Shown here piece after piece: positions 54,191 through 64,000 of a stretch of DNA of 64,000 nt. The notes under the pieces were generated by a model. The model had not been told where the DNA came from. It ran no database searches and saw only the letters and a list, made by a program, of their open reading frames with translations. Location: positions 46,838,535 to 46,902,534 of the forward strand of contig JALGQZ010000012.1 of the NCBI GenBank assembly GCA_023105745.1, given 5' to 3'. Origin of the DNA: Austropuccinia psidii. Its lineage: Eukaryota; Basidiomycota; Pucciniomycetes; Pucciniales; Sphaerophragmiaceae. A program made the translations under genes and the position numbers. The number at the start of each line of letters is the position of its first letter. Position 1 is the stretch's first letter.

Positions 54191-56501
54191 TGTGGTATTC
54201 CATACCAGTTCTTCCAAGGTTCAAATCCACAATTTCAAAGCTAAACCTTTGATCAATAATAATAATATATATATATAAAAAGAAAATAAAGATAAAAAGT
54301 GAAAGATAAAAGTAAAAAATTGCAAGAAAAAGGGAGAGAATTATATTAAAATAAAAAAAATAAGTATTCCACTGGAATCTACATCAAATTTTACCTATAG
54401 TCACATATTGCCTCAACCCCATAATGTCAATAATTTTCTAGATATCATGGATTAAAGAAGAGAAATGATACTATACACCCTATACTAGGCACAAGAATAT
54501 GCTTCAAGATAATGCAGCTTGTCTAAATATTCAATATGAATAAACATGTGTAATATTACATAAGTGATACCATTACTCTTACAACATCATGTGTTACATG
54601 TCTTGACATAAAAAAACACTTACATATAAGTTAACATAGTGTTACATTACTCAATCCCCACTTAAACTCCCATAACCAAACATTACAGGTATTATTACAA
54701 ATTAAATTTTACATAGAGAAATACTCAACTAAATACAGATAAAGGCTGTGAAGAAGAAAAAGAAGGTTAGTAGAGATAAGAATACAGTTTCAAAAAAATG
54801 GTGCAATCAACCAAATATATGGTGCAATATCTGTATCAAATGACACCATTCCATATTTAACCACCAGCAAAAATGTCTCTAGGCTGTGAAGAAGAAAAAT
54901 AAGGTTAGCAGAGATAAGAATACAGTTTTTTAAAATGGTGCAATCAACAAAACATATGGTGCAATATCTGTATCAAATGACACCATTCCAAATTTAACCA
55001 CTAGCAAAAATGTCTCTAGGCTGTGAAGAGAAATAAGGTTAGCAGAGATAAGAATACAGTTTTTCAAAATGGTGCAATCAACCAAACATATGGTGCAATA
55101 TCCTGAGCAAATGACACCATTCCAAATTTAACCACTAGCAAAAATGTCTCAAGGCTGTGCACTGACAATGATAAGGTTAGGAATGGTGCAATCAACCAAA
55201 CATATGGTGCAATATCTGTATCAAATGACACCATTCCAAATTTAACCACTAGCAAAAATGTCTCAAGGCTGTGCATAATAAGAATAAAGTTTAGTTAAAA
55301 TAATAGTATAATTCAAAAAGTATGGTGCAATCAACCAAACATATGGTGCAATATCCTGAACAAATGACACGATTCCAAATTTAACCACTAGCAAAAATGT
55401 CTCAAGGCTGTGCACTGACAATGATAAGGTTAATAATGGTGCAATATCTTGATCAAATGACACCCTTTTTAATTTACCCACCAGCAAAAATGTCTCAAGG
55501 TGGAATTTTTTCTAAGTCCCTTGTTTTTGGAAGGCTCTATGGAGGGCCCAAAAGGTGTAAATAAAGGGCCTCTCTCCCTGTTTTTTCCCCCATGCTTCTG
55601 ATTCAGACAATAATCTTGAGGATCAATCCATCCCTTATCTAGTAGGATAATCTAGTATTTATATTGAAAAAGATCAGTAGCAAGGCTCAGTATCTTATAG
55701 TATTATTTATGATTAATTAATGAAAGATATTCATAATATCAATGAAAGAGTTTAATATTATTTAATAGTCTTACCATTATAGTAGTAGTGTTGAAGTAGT
55801 GTTTGAAGATATTATCATTAGTGATCTTATCTAATTTATCAATAACCCTTATTTATAGAAGGGATATCATCTTACCCTTATACCTTATATCAATAGCCTT
55901 TTAGGTATATTGGATTATATTTATATTGAACCTAATAGTATTATATTACTATTATATCATTTATATATTACCCTTATATTAAACAAAACCACCCTTAAAG
56001 AATTATCTTACCCTTAAATTATTATAGCTATATTGATAGTATTATTAAATCACCTTTAAAAGTATTAGCTAGCTATCAAGATTATTATTAATATTAATAG
56101 TGATCTTAAACAATATTCTTTAAATTTCTCAGGTATTGAAAGAAGGAATACTAGAAGAATTAATTAAAAAGATTTATAATCAATAACAAGAAAGTTAAGC
56201 AAACCTAAATTATTAAAAAAAATATATATTAGCTATTACCATTATTATCATAATGAACTTTCATTGACAGACTGATAGAGACTGCTGAAGAAAATTCTCT
56301 AATTGAAAAGCCACAAAACTAAATAATTGATTTGTGATCTCATCAAAAAAGGGTATCTTTTTCAGTATATTTAGAGGGGCAGCTAATACACCTTAGCACC
56401 CATGGTTATTGGCTAATTCTGAAATTCAAAACAGACTCACCAATAATTTCCCCCTCAAGGTACTGCCTATTATTTATCCCACAACAAAAGGAGTTCCCAC
56501 A
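54191..56501 (+). mobile_element. 3' LTR of giant element (2311 bp)
   Basis: Same length as the 5' LTR with scattered substitutions. U3 repeat units begin near 54799, 54934, 55069, 55183 and 55322. The TATA position reads TGTAAATA (55557-55564). Ends TTCCCACA at 56501. Confidence 0.93.
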
Positions 56502-58358
56502 CTGGGAGGGCTAAATTGCAGTTAACTAGTTTTGAATTTCTAATAACTCCTGTAACCAAAGGTGGCAAGGGTGTATTGCCTTCCCCTCCTAAAATACTGA
56601 ACAAAATCTTCCTTGGAGCTCACAAACCAAAAATAAAGCTAGTAAGTGGCTTTACAACTGTAGAAGACAAAATTGAGAAGTCCCAGATCAGACCTATTTA
56701 ATAAATAATAAGAAATTCAATGTCAGTAATTTTGGTTAATTTTGCAATTTTGATGCAATACTTGTCTGTATGATTTTTATTTTTTGAGTGAAATTGGGGT
56801 GGGTGGTTTCTTCTTGGTGATAAAAGCTTGGTAAGATGAATGATTTAAGGTGTTTAGAACAATTTGATGAGTGTTTATAAAGATAATTTTGTCAAGGTAA
56901 AGTTAAAATATAGTAAAATAATTTTTAAAGGTTTGTTATTTTTTTAAGAGTGGTTAATAATAAAATAAAATTGTATTTGTTAAATTTGAGAGGTAAATAC
57001 CTGATATTAGATCTTTAAAGGGGTAAGTGAATTTTAAATCTTGACAAATGGTGTTAATCTTACTGGATAAAATATTTTAATAGAGCAGTAACCCCAATCT
57101 TTGGTACTGGTGTACTGGACAACTTTTCATTTTTTAATACTAAGGCTCCACTGAGCTTAGCTACTGGGTAAGTAAATTTACTATAATATACTGGACCTAC
57201 CTCCCAGGTGAGGGATAAATTATTTCTATGCTCCTACTGTGCAGGGGATATAATGTGCATGGGGGATTTGAATTTTGGGGGGACAGAGCCCCTCTATTTA
57301 TACCTTTTGGGAGCCCAGGGGGCCCTGCATGGGAGCTGTCTTTTTCCACTTTAATTTCTCTTGATTCCATCATGTGACTTTGTTTTTGGTGAGGACCTTT
57401 CTTGCATGGGTCAGGTAATTTAAGGTTTGGTGATAATTCTTTCTCTGCACAGCCTCCATTAAGCACATGATTGTCCTATAGTGAAATAATTATGCTGTGA
57501 TATTCTTAGATTTTTCTTTCATGCATGAGGTGATTTCATTTTGGCTGAGGATTTTTCTTGTGCGCAGCATTTTTTCTGTCCCATGATATGCTGTTGGTGG
57601 GTGCAATATCACCTGATGACCTTGTATTTCCTTTGAATAAGTAACTTTTAGGTTTGGTAGAAGTGGCTACGTAATTTATGCAGGTGTCGTGGTTGTTTTT
57701 CTTCCTTTTGAACTTTAAAATGAGGTCAGGTTATTACTTCTTGCATTGATTACTTTCCTGTTGTGTATGAGATGATGTGATTTTTTTAGTTTGACACATG
57801 CTGTGCATAGCCATGTGGTTTTAATTAGAAGTGTGTACTGCCTGCAGCCTGTTGTAACTAGCTTTGGCTTGCATGCGGTGATGAGTGGTGTGAATAATTC
57901 TGATTCTGTTTCAAGGTTTCAAGTGGGGTTACTGTGGATATGAGATAAGGTACTCCTGTGGCTGTGTTGTAAATGACTTGCAGGAATCCCATGGGGTTAG
58001 GCTTTGCATCATGTGACTTTGAATGCAAGGTGTCTGTGCATGTGTCATTTTCATTCTGCAGGAGTCCTGTGACTATTAGGGGGTGTAAAGCTGGGTGGGG
58101 TGTGTCATTCAAAGGGTGGTACCTTATTTGTTGTAACTGGATTTCTACATATTAATAATGAAATTGAATAATTTTTTTAAATATATACACTTCCCTTGGT
58201 GCCTGTGCCATTGTATTATTAATTAAGTCCAGCGTCTTTCTGTAAAATTGACCTTTTGAGGTAAAATTTGATTGTAAGTCTGCAGGATGGTCGTATTCAC
58301 TGCTGTTATGGGGTACTATGAGCTTGAGGCTGGTGAAAGAATGGTATGAAATACCACA
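56502..58358 (-). mobile_element. Family A LTR, minus orientation, interrupted by the giant element
   Basis: The reverse complement reads from TGTGGTATTTCATACCATTC (58358) through a TATA box (57302-57295) to ...TTTAGCCCTCCCAG, where the giant element interrupts it. The last ~40 bp are at 32986-33025. It matches the LTR at 8187-10176 along its length. Confidence 0.88.
57295..57302 (-). promoter_or_regulatory. LTR TATA box
   Basis: Minus strand TATAAATA after CCCAAAAGG, as in the plus copy at 9289. Confidence 0.6.
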
Positions 58359-58359
58359 G

Positions 58360-59036
58360 TGTCATAGGGGCTCTTCTAAGTGAAGAGGGCCTGGAACTCA
58401 GTGAACAGACTTACTTATGGATGGCTCAAAGGAATACTAAAAAGATAAGAGTAAAAAAAAAGATATATTTTGTAATGATACAGTAATTGGCATTAAAGGA
58501 AATGAAATAAAACAAGACCAATAGTAAAGAGCCAACCACAAATAATCCTGAATCACTGTTTCAAACTGTTAGAAAAGAGAAAGGTATTTATAGGGATATG
58601 ACCACCAGGACTCTACTGAAAAGGTGAGTGAAGGCTAATACTGACTTGAGAATGAATAGAATAATACCTCTTGAGTGATAAATAAAATAATATTAATAAA
58701 TTAAATATTTTAATTAACTGGGGGACAAATCCCAGGTGGGTGAAAGTGGGCTGGCATATGTGAAAAAATGCCAGCCTGGAGTTTGAGTGCTGAGAAACCA
58801 TGACTGTATGCTGAAGGAATCTGTATTGGCTTATCCAATACAGGTATTTGAATCAACAAAAAGGTTCTCACCTGTATTGAGGACAGGCCTGTATTTGGGT
58901 TTTGGGGGTATTGAGCTGTATTGAGTTTTGAAACTGTATTTGGTGAATCTTCCATGAAACCTCCTTGCTGATTGGATGTTGTAAGATTTTCACTTAGTCA
59001 TGATTTGTAATGCCCTTCCTGTCTCCATGGCTGTGA
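58360..59036 (+). mobile_element. LTR B, plus orientation
   Basis: Starts TGTCATAGGGGCTCTTC one base after the family A LTR end; ends near GGCTGTGA. Matches 30790-31513 in most blocks (CAGTGAACAGACTTACTTATG, GAGCCAACCACAAATAATCC, CCTGTCTCCATGGCTGTGA). No target duplication seen. Confidence 0.75.
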
Positions 59037-59200
59037 AATTACTGTAACATGGTGGAATTTGATCTACAACTTGCCAGTATGAGCCAGTCTTTCAACTGGT
59101 TTAATAGCTTTTTCAGCAAGAGTTCCCTTTGTTGATGTCTGGCAGAGAGCATTGTGACCAAGTAAGGAGTTAATTAGAAACAAGATTCCAGATATAGTTT
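59037..59200 (-). pseudogene. Gene relic beside LTR B
   Basis: Minus strand reads GILFLINSLLGHNALCQTST, then KGTLAEKAIKPVERLAHTGKL, a stop, and a few more residues before LTR B. Family not recognised; too short to say more. Confidence 0.3.
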
Positions 59201-59912
59201 TGATCATCATACATTGATTTCTTCATGAATAAACTGATATAGAGATAATACAAAAATAATTCCAATAGGAATATTGAAAGAGTTATTGAATAAAATATGC
59301 ATATAATTTTGATGTAGAAAGGTTTGAAAACTTTTCTTTATCAAAACTCAATCACTTTACTTACTCATTATCATTTTATATTGGCTTTAATATGGTACAA
59401 TGCCCAGAGTGGTATAGCTTATCATTGGTCACTTACAATATTTCTTGTGATCAATAGAAATGGGGCATTTTCAGCAAGGCTGTTTATTAAGGAGCAAAAT
59501 CATGTGTAATAAATTATGTATTTATGGAATATAAGTCAAATTTAATAGCATACTATAGGTAATAAAAAAGACCTTTTTCAATAGAAAACAAAGAAAACAA
59601 GATTGAAAAGAACTAAAACTATTTCAATATTTGTAGGAAGAAGTGGAGGCAACAGGATGCTCATTATGTTGAGCTGCTTGGATAGGTGTTTCTAACAAGG
59701 ACACTGCAGGAGCTTTGGAATACAGATGAAAAATTTTCATATGTCACTTGGTCCTTGTAAACTCTCAAGACATCCAACCAATCAATTTATCCATTACTTC
59801 CAAATCCCATTTCAATTAAAATTGAGATGAAACATCCCCTGGTATTTTCAAGTTTACTCCATGCAAGGGATCTAGAGTGTTCTGGCTTGTTTTAAATGAC
59901 TATTTTTCTAAA
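59200..59912. other. AT-rich DNA, nothing recognised
   Basis: No gene or element end that I can support. Confidence 0.35.
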
Positions 59913-60422
59913 TCATAGTGTCATAAGTTCTTTCCAAACTGGATAGGATGATTCTTTTTGAGGAAAGGTGAAAGCTGATTGTAGTTCAAAAAACAAGGAG
60001 GCTTGATGAAGCAGGCAGATAAGTGAGATATTCCTATTGGAAGCTCTTTTAGCCTCTCCAGAAAGAGGAATTGCGATTTTGGGGCTTCTTCTTTGAACAT
60101 GGTGGTAGATAAAAGGAGTGACAGTTCCTATAAATTGGTTGAAGACATATCTGAGACCACCACTATCTGGAGTAACCTTTGATGTGTCAGAATGATCTGG
60201 AGGGAGTAGAGAAGTAGGATCAGTGGTATAATTGATATTTTTGAAGCATTCAACAACTTCTACAAGGGTCTTATCTGATCTTGGTGATAAATGGTTGTGT
60301 ATCTGGAGGAGGTCTTCAGCCAGGAAGGGTGCATCAATGATTCTGGCTTAAGAAAGAGAAGCTTTGAAGTTGGTGCAGGCTCTCTTGACTGGCTGCTTGG
60401 TGTAGGAAATAAGTTCAGCCAT
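59913..60422 (-). pseudogene. Near-intact unknown gene with one stop codon
   Basis: From ATG at 60422 (MAELISYTKQPVKRACTNFK) to TGA at 59915-59913, 169 codons in one frame with a single internal TAA (codon 25, after KASLS). The frame remains open for 144 further codons: ARIIDAPFLAEDLLQIHNHL, TTDPTSLLPPDHSDTSKVTP, GGLRYVFNQFIGTVTPFIYH, KIAIPLSGEAKRASN, and an end reading PVWKELMTL. No domain recognised. The long frame after the stop argues for a gene only recently inactivated, or a terminal exon preceded by a short spurious frame. It lies 70 bp left of a solo LTR E. Confidence 0.5.
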
Positions 60423-60491
60423 TGTGTGAACTGGGGTATTTTCATTTCTGGGGCTGAATACTAATGATTCCTGATGCACTATTGCCTTTAC

Positions 60492-62381
60492 TGTGAGCCT
60501 TGAGGTATATTTTACATACCCAAACAGGCCACAATTATCTTAAAAAGAAATTTTGAATTATGCACAACTCATAAGTCATGCATATATCCAAAATTCATCA
60601 TTTTCAATTTCAGAAAAGATGAATAACTTTTTATTGAGTAAGTAAATCCATGAATTTAAGACCAGATTTGGATTCTACACAAAAATTCACCTAGGGTAGC
60701 CCCATAGAGTGAATAAGCTCAATTTAAGTATTTGAGGTGGTAAAATGGAAAATACTTCAATACCACATAAAAGATCCGTGAAAAGTTTTGTTTTTCTTGA
60801 TTTTAAGCCAAAATAATGGGAAAGTGAGAAATCCCATGTTACATATACACTAAGAATAGTGTTATGCATGTTTTGAGCACTTAATATCATGGTATTCTTA
60901 CATGGACTTTTGGTACACCCATAGTGGATATCTCACTAAGCTTAATTTTCTATTTTTACGTGAAAAATAAGTAAGGGGGACAAAAGACATCAAAGAGAGC
61001 CAGGGTACCCAACTTCTGAGGCCTCAGAGGCGTGGATACCTCCAGAGCATGGATCCATGGCTCATCTCGGCCCAATTGGTAAAATAAAACTCTTTGGGAA
61101 CTTGGTTACCAAGTTACACCTACTGTAATCATAAGAAAATAGCAAATAACCTGCTATTTGGACGTGCCAAGAAGGTAATGAGCTACTTAGACTCCTGTAA
61201 CCACGTCAATTCTTGATGACTTTCCATGACTAGACCCCAAAAGAGTAATTAAAACCCTTTTGGGACATATATTCATTGATTTACCTCATAGCAACCAGCA
61301 AAATACTGCTATTTGCAATTCTACGTAGAAATGAGGTAAAAACTTCAAAAATACATTAAAAAAACAAATCTTAATGAATCTTTCTGAAGCTTTCAGGACT
61401 AATAGAGAACTGTATCATCTATGGTACAACAAAAAAGAATTATGGTTTTACTAGTAAAGTTAAAAGTTTTACTTACAGTCCATTTTTGACGATTCTACGT
61501 GAAACACTAAATCTTCAAAAATTCACAGTAATTACAACCTGTGATGAAATTGGCAATAACATTGATAAATTTGAGAAATCAATGATTATTTTAGAATAAA
61601 AGAAGATTTACAGATGTTACTCCTTTTATTCTTAACCATATTGGGGTTGGTAGTCACGTAAAAGTATCAATTAAGTAATTATGATAATCTTACGTGACAA
61701 CTGATGATGCAATCAATAATCCAAAAGGGTTTATTGTTTTCTCACTCATTTGTTTTTTAGTTTGCTCCATGGCACGCCTCTGTGAGCTGTTGTTGACTTA
61801 AAAGAGGCCTCCTCTTGCTGTTTTTTCCAAGAATCATCTTATCAATTTATTAAATCATTATTACCAACAAGTAAGTATTAGTTACAAAGCAATTGTTAAG
61901 TGTTTTAAATCTTTCAGAATCAACCAGAAAGACGTGAAATTATAGAATCCAACTATATATTGTTGTAATACTGTTATAAATCCTTTTGATCCCTTAAATC
62001 CACAATTCCACATCAAATTTCTCTACTTTTATCTATCAATAAGTTCTTTGGAGTATTAGTGAGTCATTTATCTTTAATTCTCAAATTTTTTCTCTAGTAA
62101 TAGTTTTCTTCAAGAATTATCTTTATAATTATTCTTGTAAAAGATAATTTCATTATTTCAATAAAAGAAGTTTTTATTATTAAATTCTTCTTGTAATTGA
62201 TTCTTGTAGACAATTACTGCTCACTGTTATAATCACTAGTAGTGTATAACACGTGAAAGAAATAATTTTATAATTATTTAATTGTGGTTATAATAATTTT
62301 TATTATTATATTTCATAAGAACAGACATAGTACTGCTGATTAATAGTAATATTATCATCAGTTTCATAGTCACATCTTACA
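60492..62381 (+). mobile_element. Solo LTR E (1890 bp)
   Basis: Starts TGTGAGCC, ends CTTACA, with a perfect 5-bp duplication TTTAC (60487-60491, 62382-62386). Homologous to 48249-50271, e.g. the GTTTCATAGT-CA block close to the end of both. Contains several ACGTGA/ACGTAA phrases and more CpG than the pol genes. Confidence 0.88.
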
Positions 62382-62386
62382 TTTAC

Positions 62387-63515
62387 TGTGATAAAATCAG
62401 TATCATTGCTCACTACAATCGTATCTGAATGTATATATGCTTGAAAGATAAGTCAGTATAATCTATTTCTGCTTGATGAATTAAAGAAAATATCAATTAA
62501 ATTCTTTGCATTTGACAAAACATGCACACAACCTTTTGATGAATGGTGATGTACTTATCAAATTGGTAGGAACCTTTTGACCAGAAAGAGTGTTGAGATG
62601 CTTGATAATGAAGTGAAAAATTTTCAAAACAAGGTAATAATCAAAAAATTTGTGGGTTTTTCATCATTTTTTATTTCCCAATATTCAATTTTCTTGATTT
62701 CTTCTTGGGCATATCCTTCAAAAAAATCTGAAATGAAAGAGTCAATTTGATTATCATGTCCAAATGGAATCGTGATAACTCATTTCTGAGAGGGTCTTCT
62801 GAAGGGTGAGCAAATAAATTTAAATAAATTGTATTTTTGGCTTTCCAAATTTGGAAATTTGAAAATTAAAATACAAGGAAATGGAAAATGTAAAATTGAT
62901 TTTATTTTTAATATCTGAAAAAGTATATTTATAACCAAATATTTTTCTCATAAGCATTAAATATAATCCTGCCACTGAGAAATCACCATTTCATTCATAA
63001 ATTTTGGGAAGTGTTGTCATTGAAGTCTTTCATCAAGTTGCTCTTCCTTATGCTTTTGTTTATTTTGTCATGTTTCATTGAGTTATGTCTTAAATAAACT
63101 TTGGCCATGTCGTTTTGCTCTCAGGGCCAATGATCCACCAATTTTGGGAAATATCTTTGGCCATTTTTCATTGGATTTTGAAAAAAACCAATTTCATCAA
63201 AAAAGACAGGACTTTTGGACAATTTTCCTGTTGTTTCTCCTTTTCATTGAATTCTTCAGCTGCAATGGAATTTAAATATATTTTTTATCAATTCTCCTTT
63301 GTCTCTTGAAAAAAACCAAAAACATGGTGTTTTGCACAGAAAAACACCTGATGTGTGTCTTTTGGAAGGCCCAAAATGTTTTTGCTATTTTTGTTTTTTG
63401 GGGTGGTTTTTTTGGCTTTATGGGCTTTATTTTTTCTTTGGAGTGTGGGGTGTGGATACACTGTAGCCAAAAAAATTACATACACTTTAAGACTTTGGTT
63501 ACAGTGTGTCTACAT
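62387..63515. other. Subtelomeric DNA without recognised gene
   Basis: Small ORFs at 63078-63309 and 63306-63579 have low-complexity aromatic-rich products and overlap the LTR B fragment; I do not consider them genes. From 63300 the sequence becomes G/T-rich with T runs. Confidence 0.4.
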
Positions 63516-63859
63516 GTTGCAGCTACTATCAGGGGTAAGGGTTTTCAACCTTAAATCCACTCAAGCTCATGAAACCTGAAAATGAAGTATGTATATCAGG
63601 AATCAGTTTCAGGAAATCCTCTTGCTGAAACATGCATAGAGCTTGGTTAATCAATACAGCCTGTCAACACTTGTACAGGATGGATATTTCAAATAGAGTT
63701 TGGATTCACAAGACTGAAATTGCATGATCACTTAACTCCACCACACCTCTTGTACAGACCCTGTACATCCATAAAGGGGCTGTATTAATCAAATCAATTC
63801 AAATTAATATTCCCCTCAAGAACATTTACTCTTTGGATCAGGGCTGGTGGATTCTCACA
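63516..63859 (-). mobile_element. LTR B fragment truncated at the telomere
   Basis: Matches 10239-10583 (minus-oriented LTR B) from TGTTGCAGCTACTATCAGGG to GGCTGGTGGATTCTCACAT. In the internal copy the LTR goes on (ATACCAGCCCCTC); here telomere repeats follow. Confidence 0.85.
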
Positions 63860-64000
63860 TAGGGTTAGGGTTAGGGTTAGGGTTAGGGTTAGGGTTAGGG
63901 TTAGGGTTAGGGTTAGGGTTAGGGTTAGGGTTAGGGTTAGGGTTAGGGTTAGGGTTAGGGTTAGGGTTAGGGTTAGGGTTAGGGGTTAGGGTTAGGGTTA
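63860..64000 (+). repeat. Telomere, (TTAGGG)n
   Basis: About 23 tandem TTAGGG units to the end of the window, with one TTAGGGG variant near 63980. Orientation marks a right chromosome end. Confidence 0.97.

Larger units (their letters stand above)
33026..56501 (+). mobile_element. Complete giant Ty3/Gypsy retrotransposon (23.5 kb)
   Basis: Two direct LTRs of exactly 2311 bp each (33026-35336, 54191-56501) that look nearly identical; primer-binding site; gag; protease-accessory ORF; two small ORFs; ~9.5 kb non-coding internal DNA with pseudoknot motifs and polypurine tracts; intact pol; 3' polypurine tract. Flanks CCGG (33022-33025) and CTGG (56502-56505) look like a 4-bp target duplication with one change: removing the element restores a continuous family A LTR. 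A solo LTR E (48249-50271) is nested inside. Most Gypsy elements are 5-10 kb, so this is exceptionally long. Confidence 0.92.

Noticed and set aside
63078..63579. Subtelomeric protein genes
   Set aside because: Aromatic-rich low-complexity frames, partly within the LTR B fragment; no supporting signals.
1..64000. tRNA or rRNA genes
   Set aside because: No cloverleaf with A/B boxes and no rRNA core sequence was recognised in either strand by eye.

Overview
This is the right-hand end of a chromosome from an AT-rich, repeat-packed fungal genome. The window closes with about 140 bp of TTAGGG repeats (63860-64000), G-rich strand running 5'->3' to the end. Almost all supportable coding sequence belongs to Ty3/Gypsy LTR retrotransposons. 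From memory, the gag, pol and chromodomain protein types look most like those that fill rust fungus genomes (Pucciniales), particularly myrtle rust Austropuccinia psidii. That assignment is recollection, not a search. CpG is strikingly rare in the retroelement genes, as expected where transposons are methylated and deaminate.

Layout. 1-10176: 3' part of a very large Gypsy element (copy 1, + strand), with a pseudoknot-motif array, a pol gene with two stops and a 1990-bp LTR. 10239-14050: LTR B and a decayed Gypsy element on the minus strand. 14076-14912: an intron-bearing gene fragment. 15041-16642 and 27771-29994: two halves of a broken chromodomain Gypsy element (minus), separated by a minus-strand, pol-less relative of the giant element (16643-27770). 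Inside that relative lies a CpG-containing, T-rich island (about 19.9-23.2 kb) with three near-identical hairpins and a TATA-driven two-exon candidate gene. 30790-32985: LTR B and a gene relic. 33026-56501: a complete 23.5-kb Gypsy element with 2311-bp LTRs, gag, protease plus accessory region, two small accessory ORFs, about 9.5 kb of non-coding internal DNA, an intact 1047-codon pol, and a nested solo LTR. It sits inside an older inverted LTR (32986-33025 / 56502-58358). 58360-64000: LTR B, gene relics, a second solo LTR E, and an LTR B fragment capped by the telomere.

Most unusual signal. About 40 copies of a ~29-nt motif occur in the internal non-coding DNA of the giant elements. Each reads stem half, CU, loop half, A/U, stem half, (N)UAAAC, tail, and predicts an H-type pseudoknot. 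Both helices vary with compensatory changes between copies (GCC/GGC, GUC/GAC, GGUC/GACC; CAGCA/UGCUG, CAACA/UGUUG, CAUCA/UGAUG, GGAA/UUCC, UGUA/UACA, CCUGUA/UACAGG). A small cluster lies just upstream of pol in both pol-bearing copies. I know of no described retrotransposon feature like this. The (U)UAAACU tail after a GUC...GAC hairpin superficially recalls the coremin type of exoribonuclease-resistant RNA of some plant RNA viruses.

How the parts work together: the LTRs carry a TATA box and U3 repeats, a primer-binding site follows the 5' LTR, gag and protease come first, pol is a separate distal ORF behind the pseudoknot leader, and polypurine tracts mark plus-strand priming. All coordinates were read by eye; no alignment or folding program was run.
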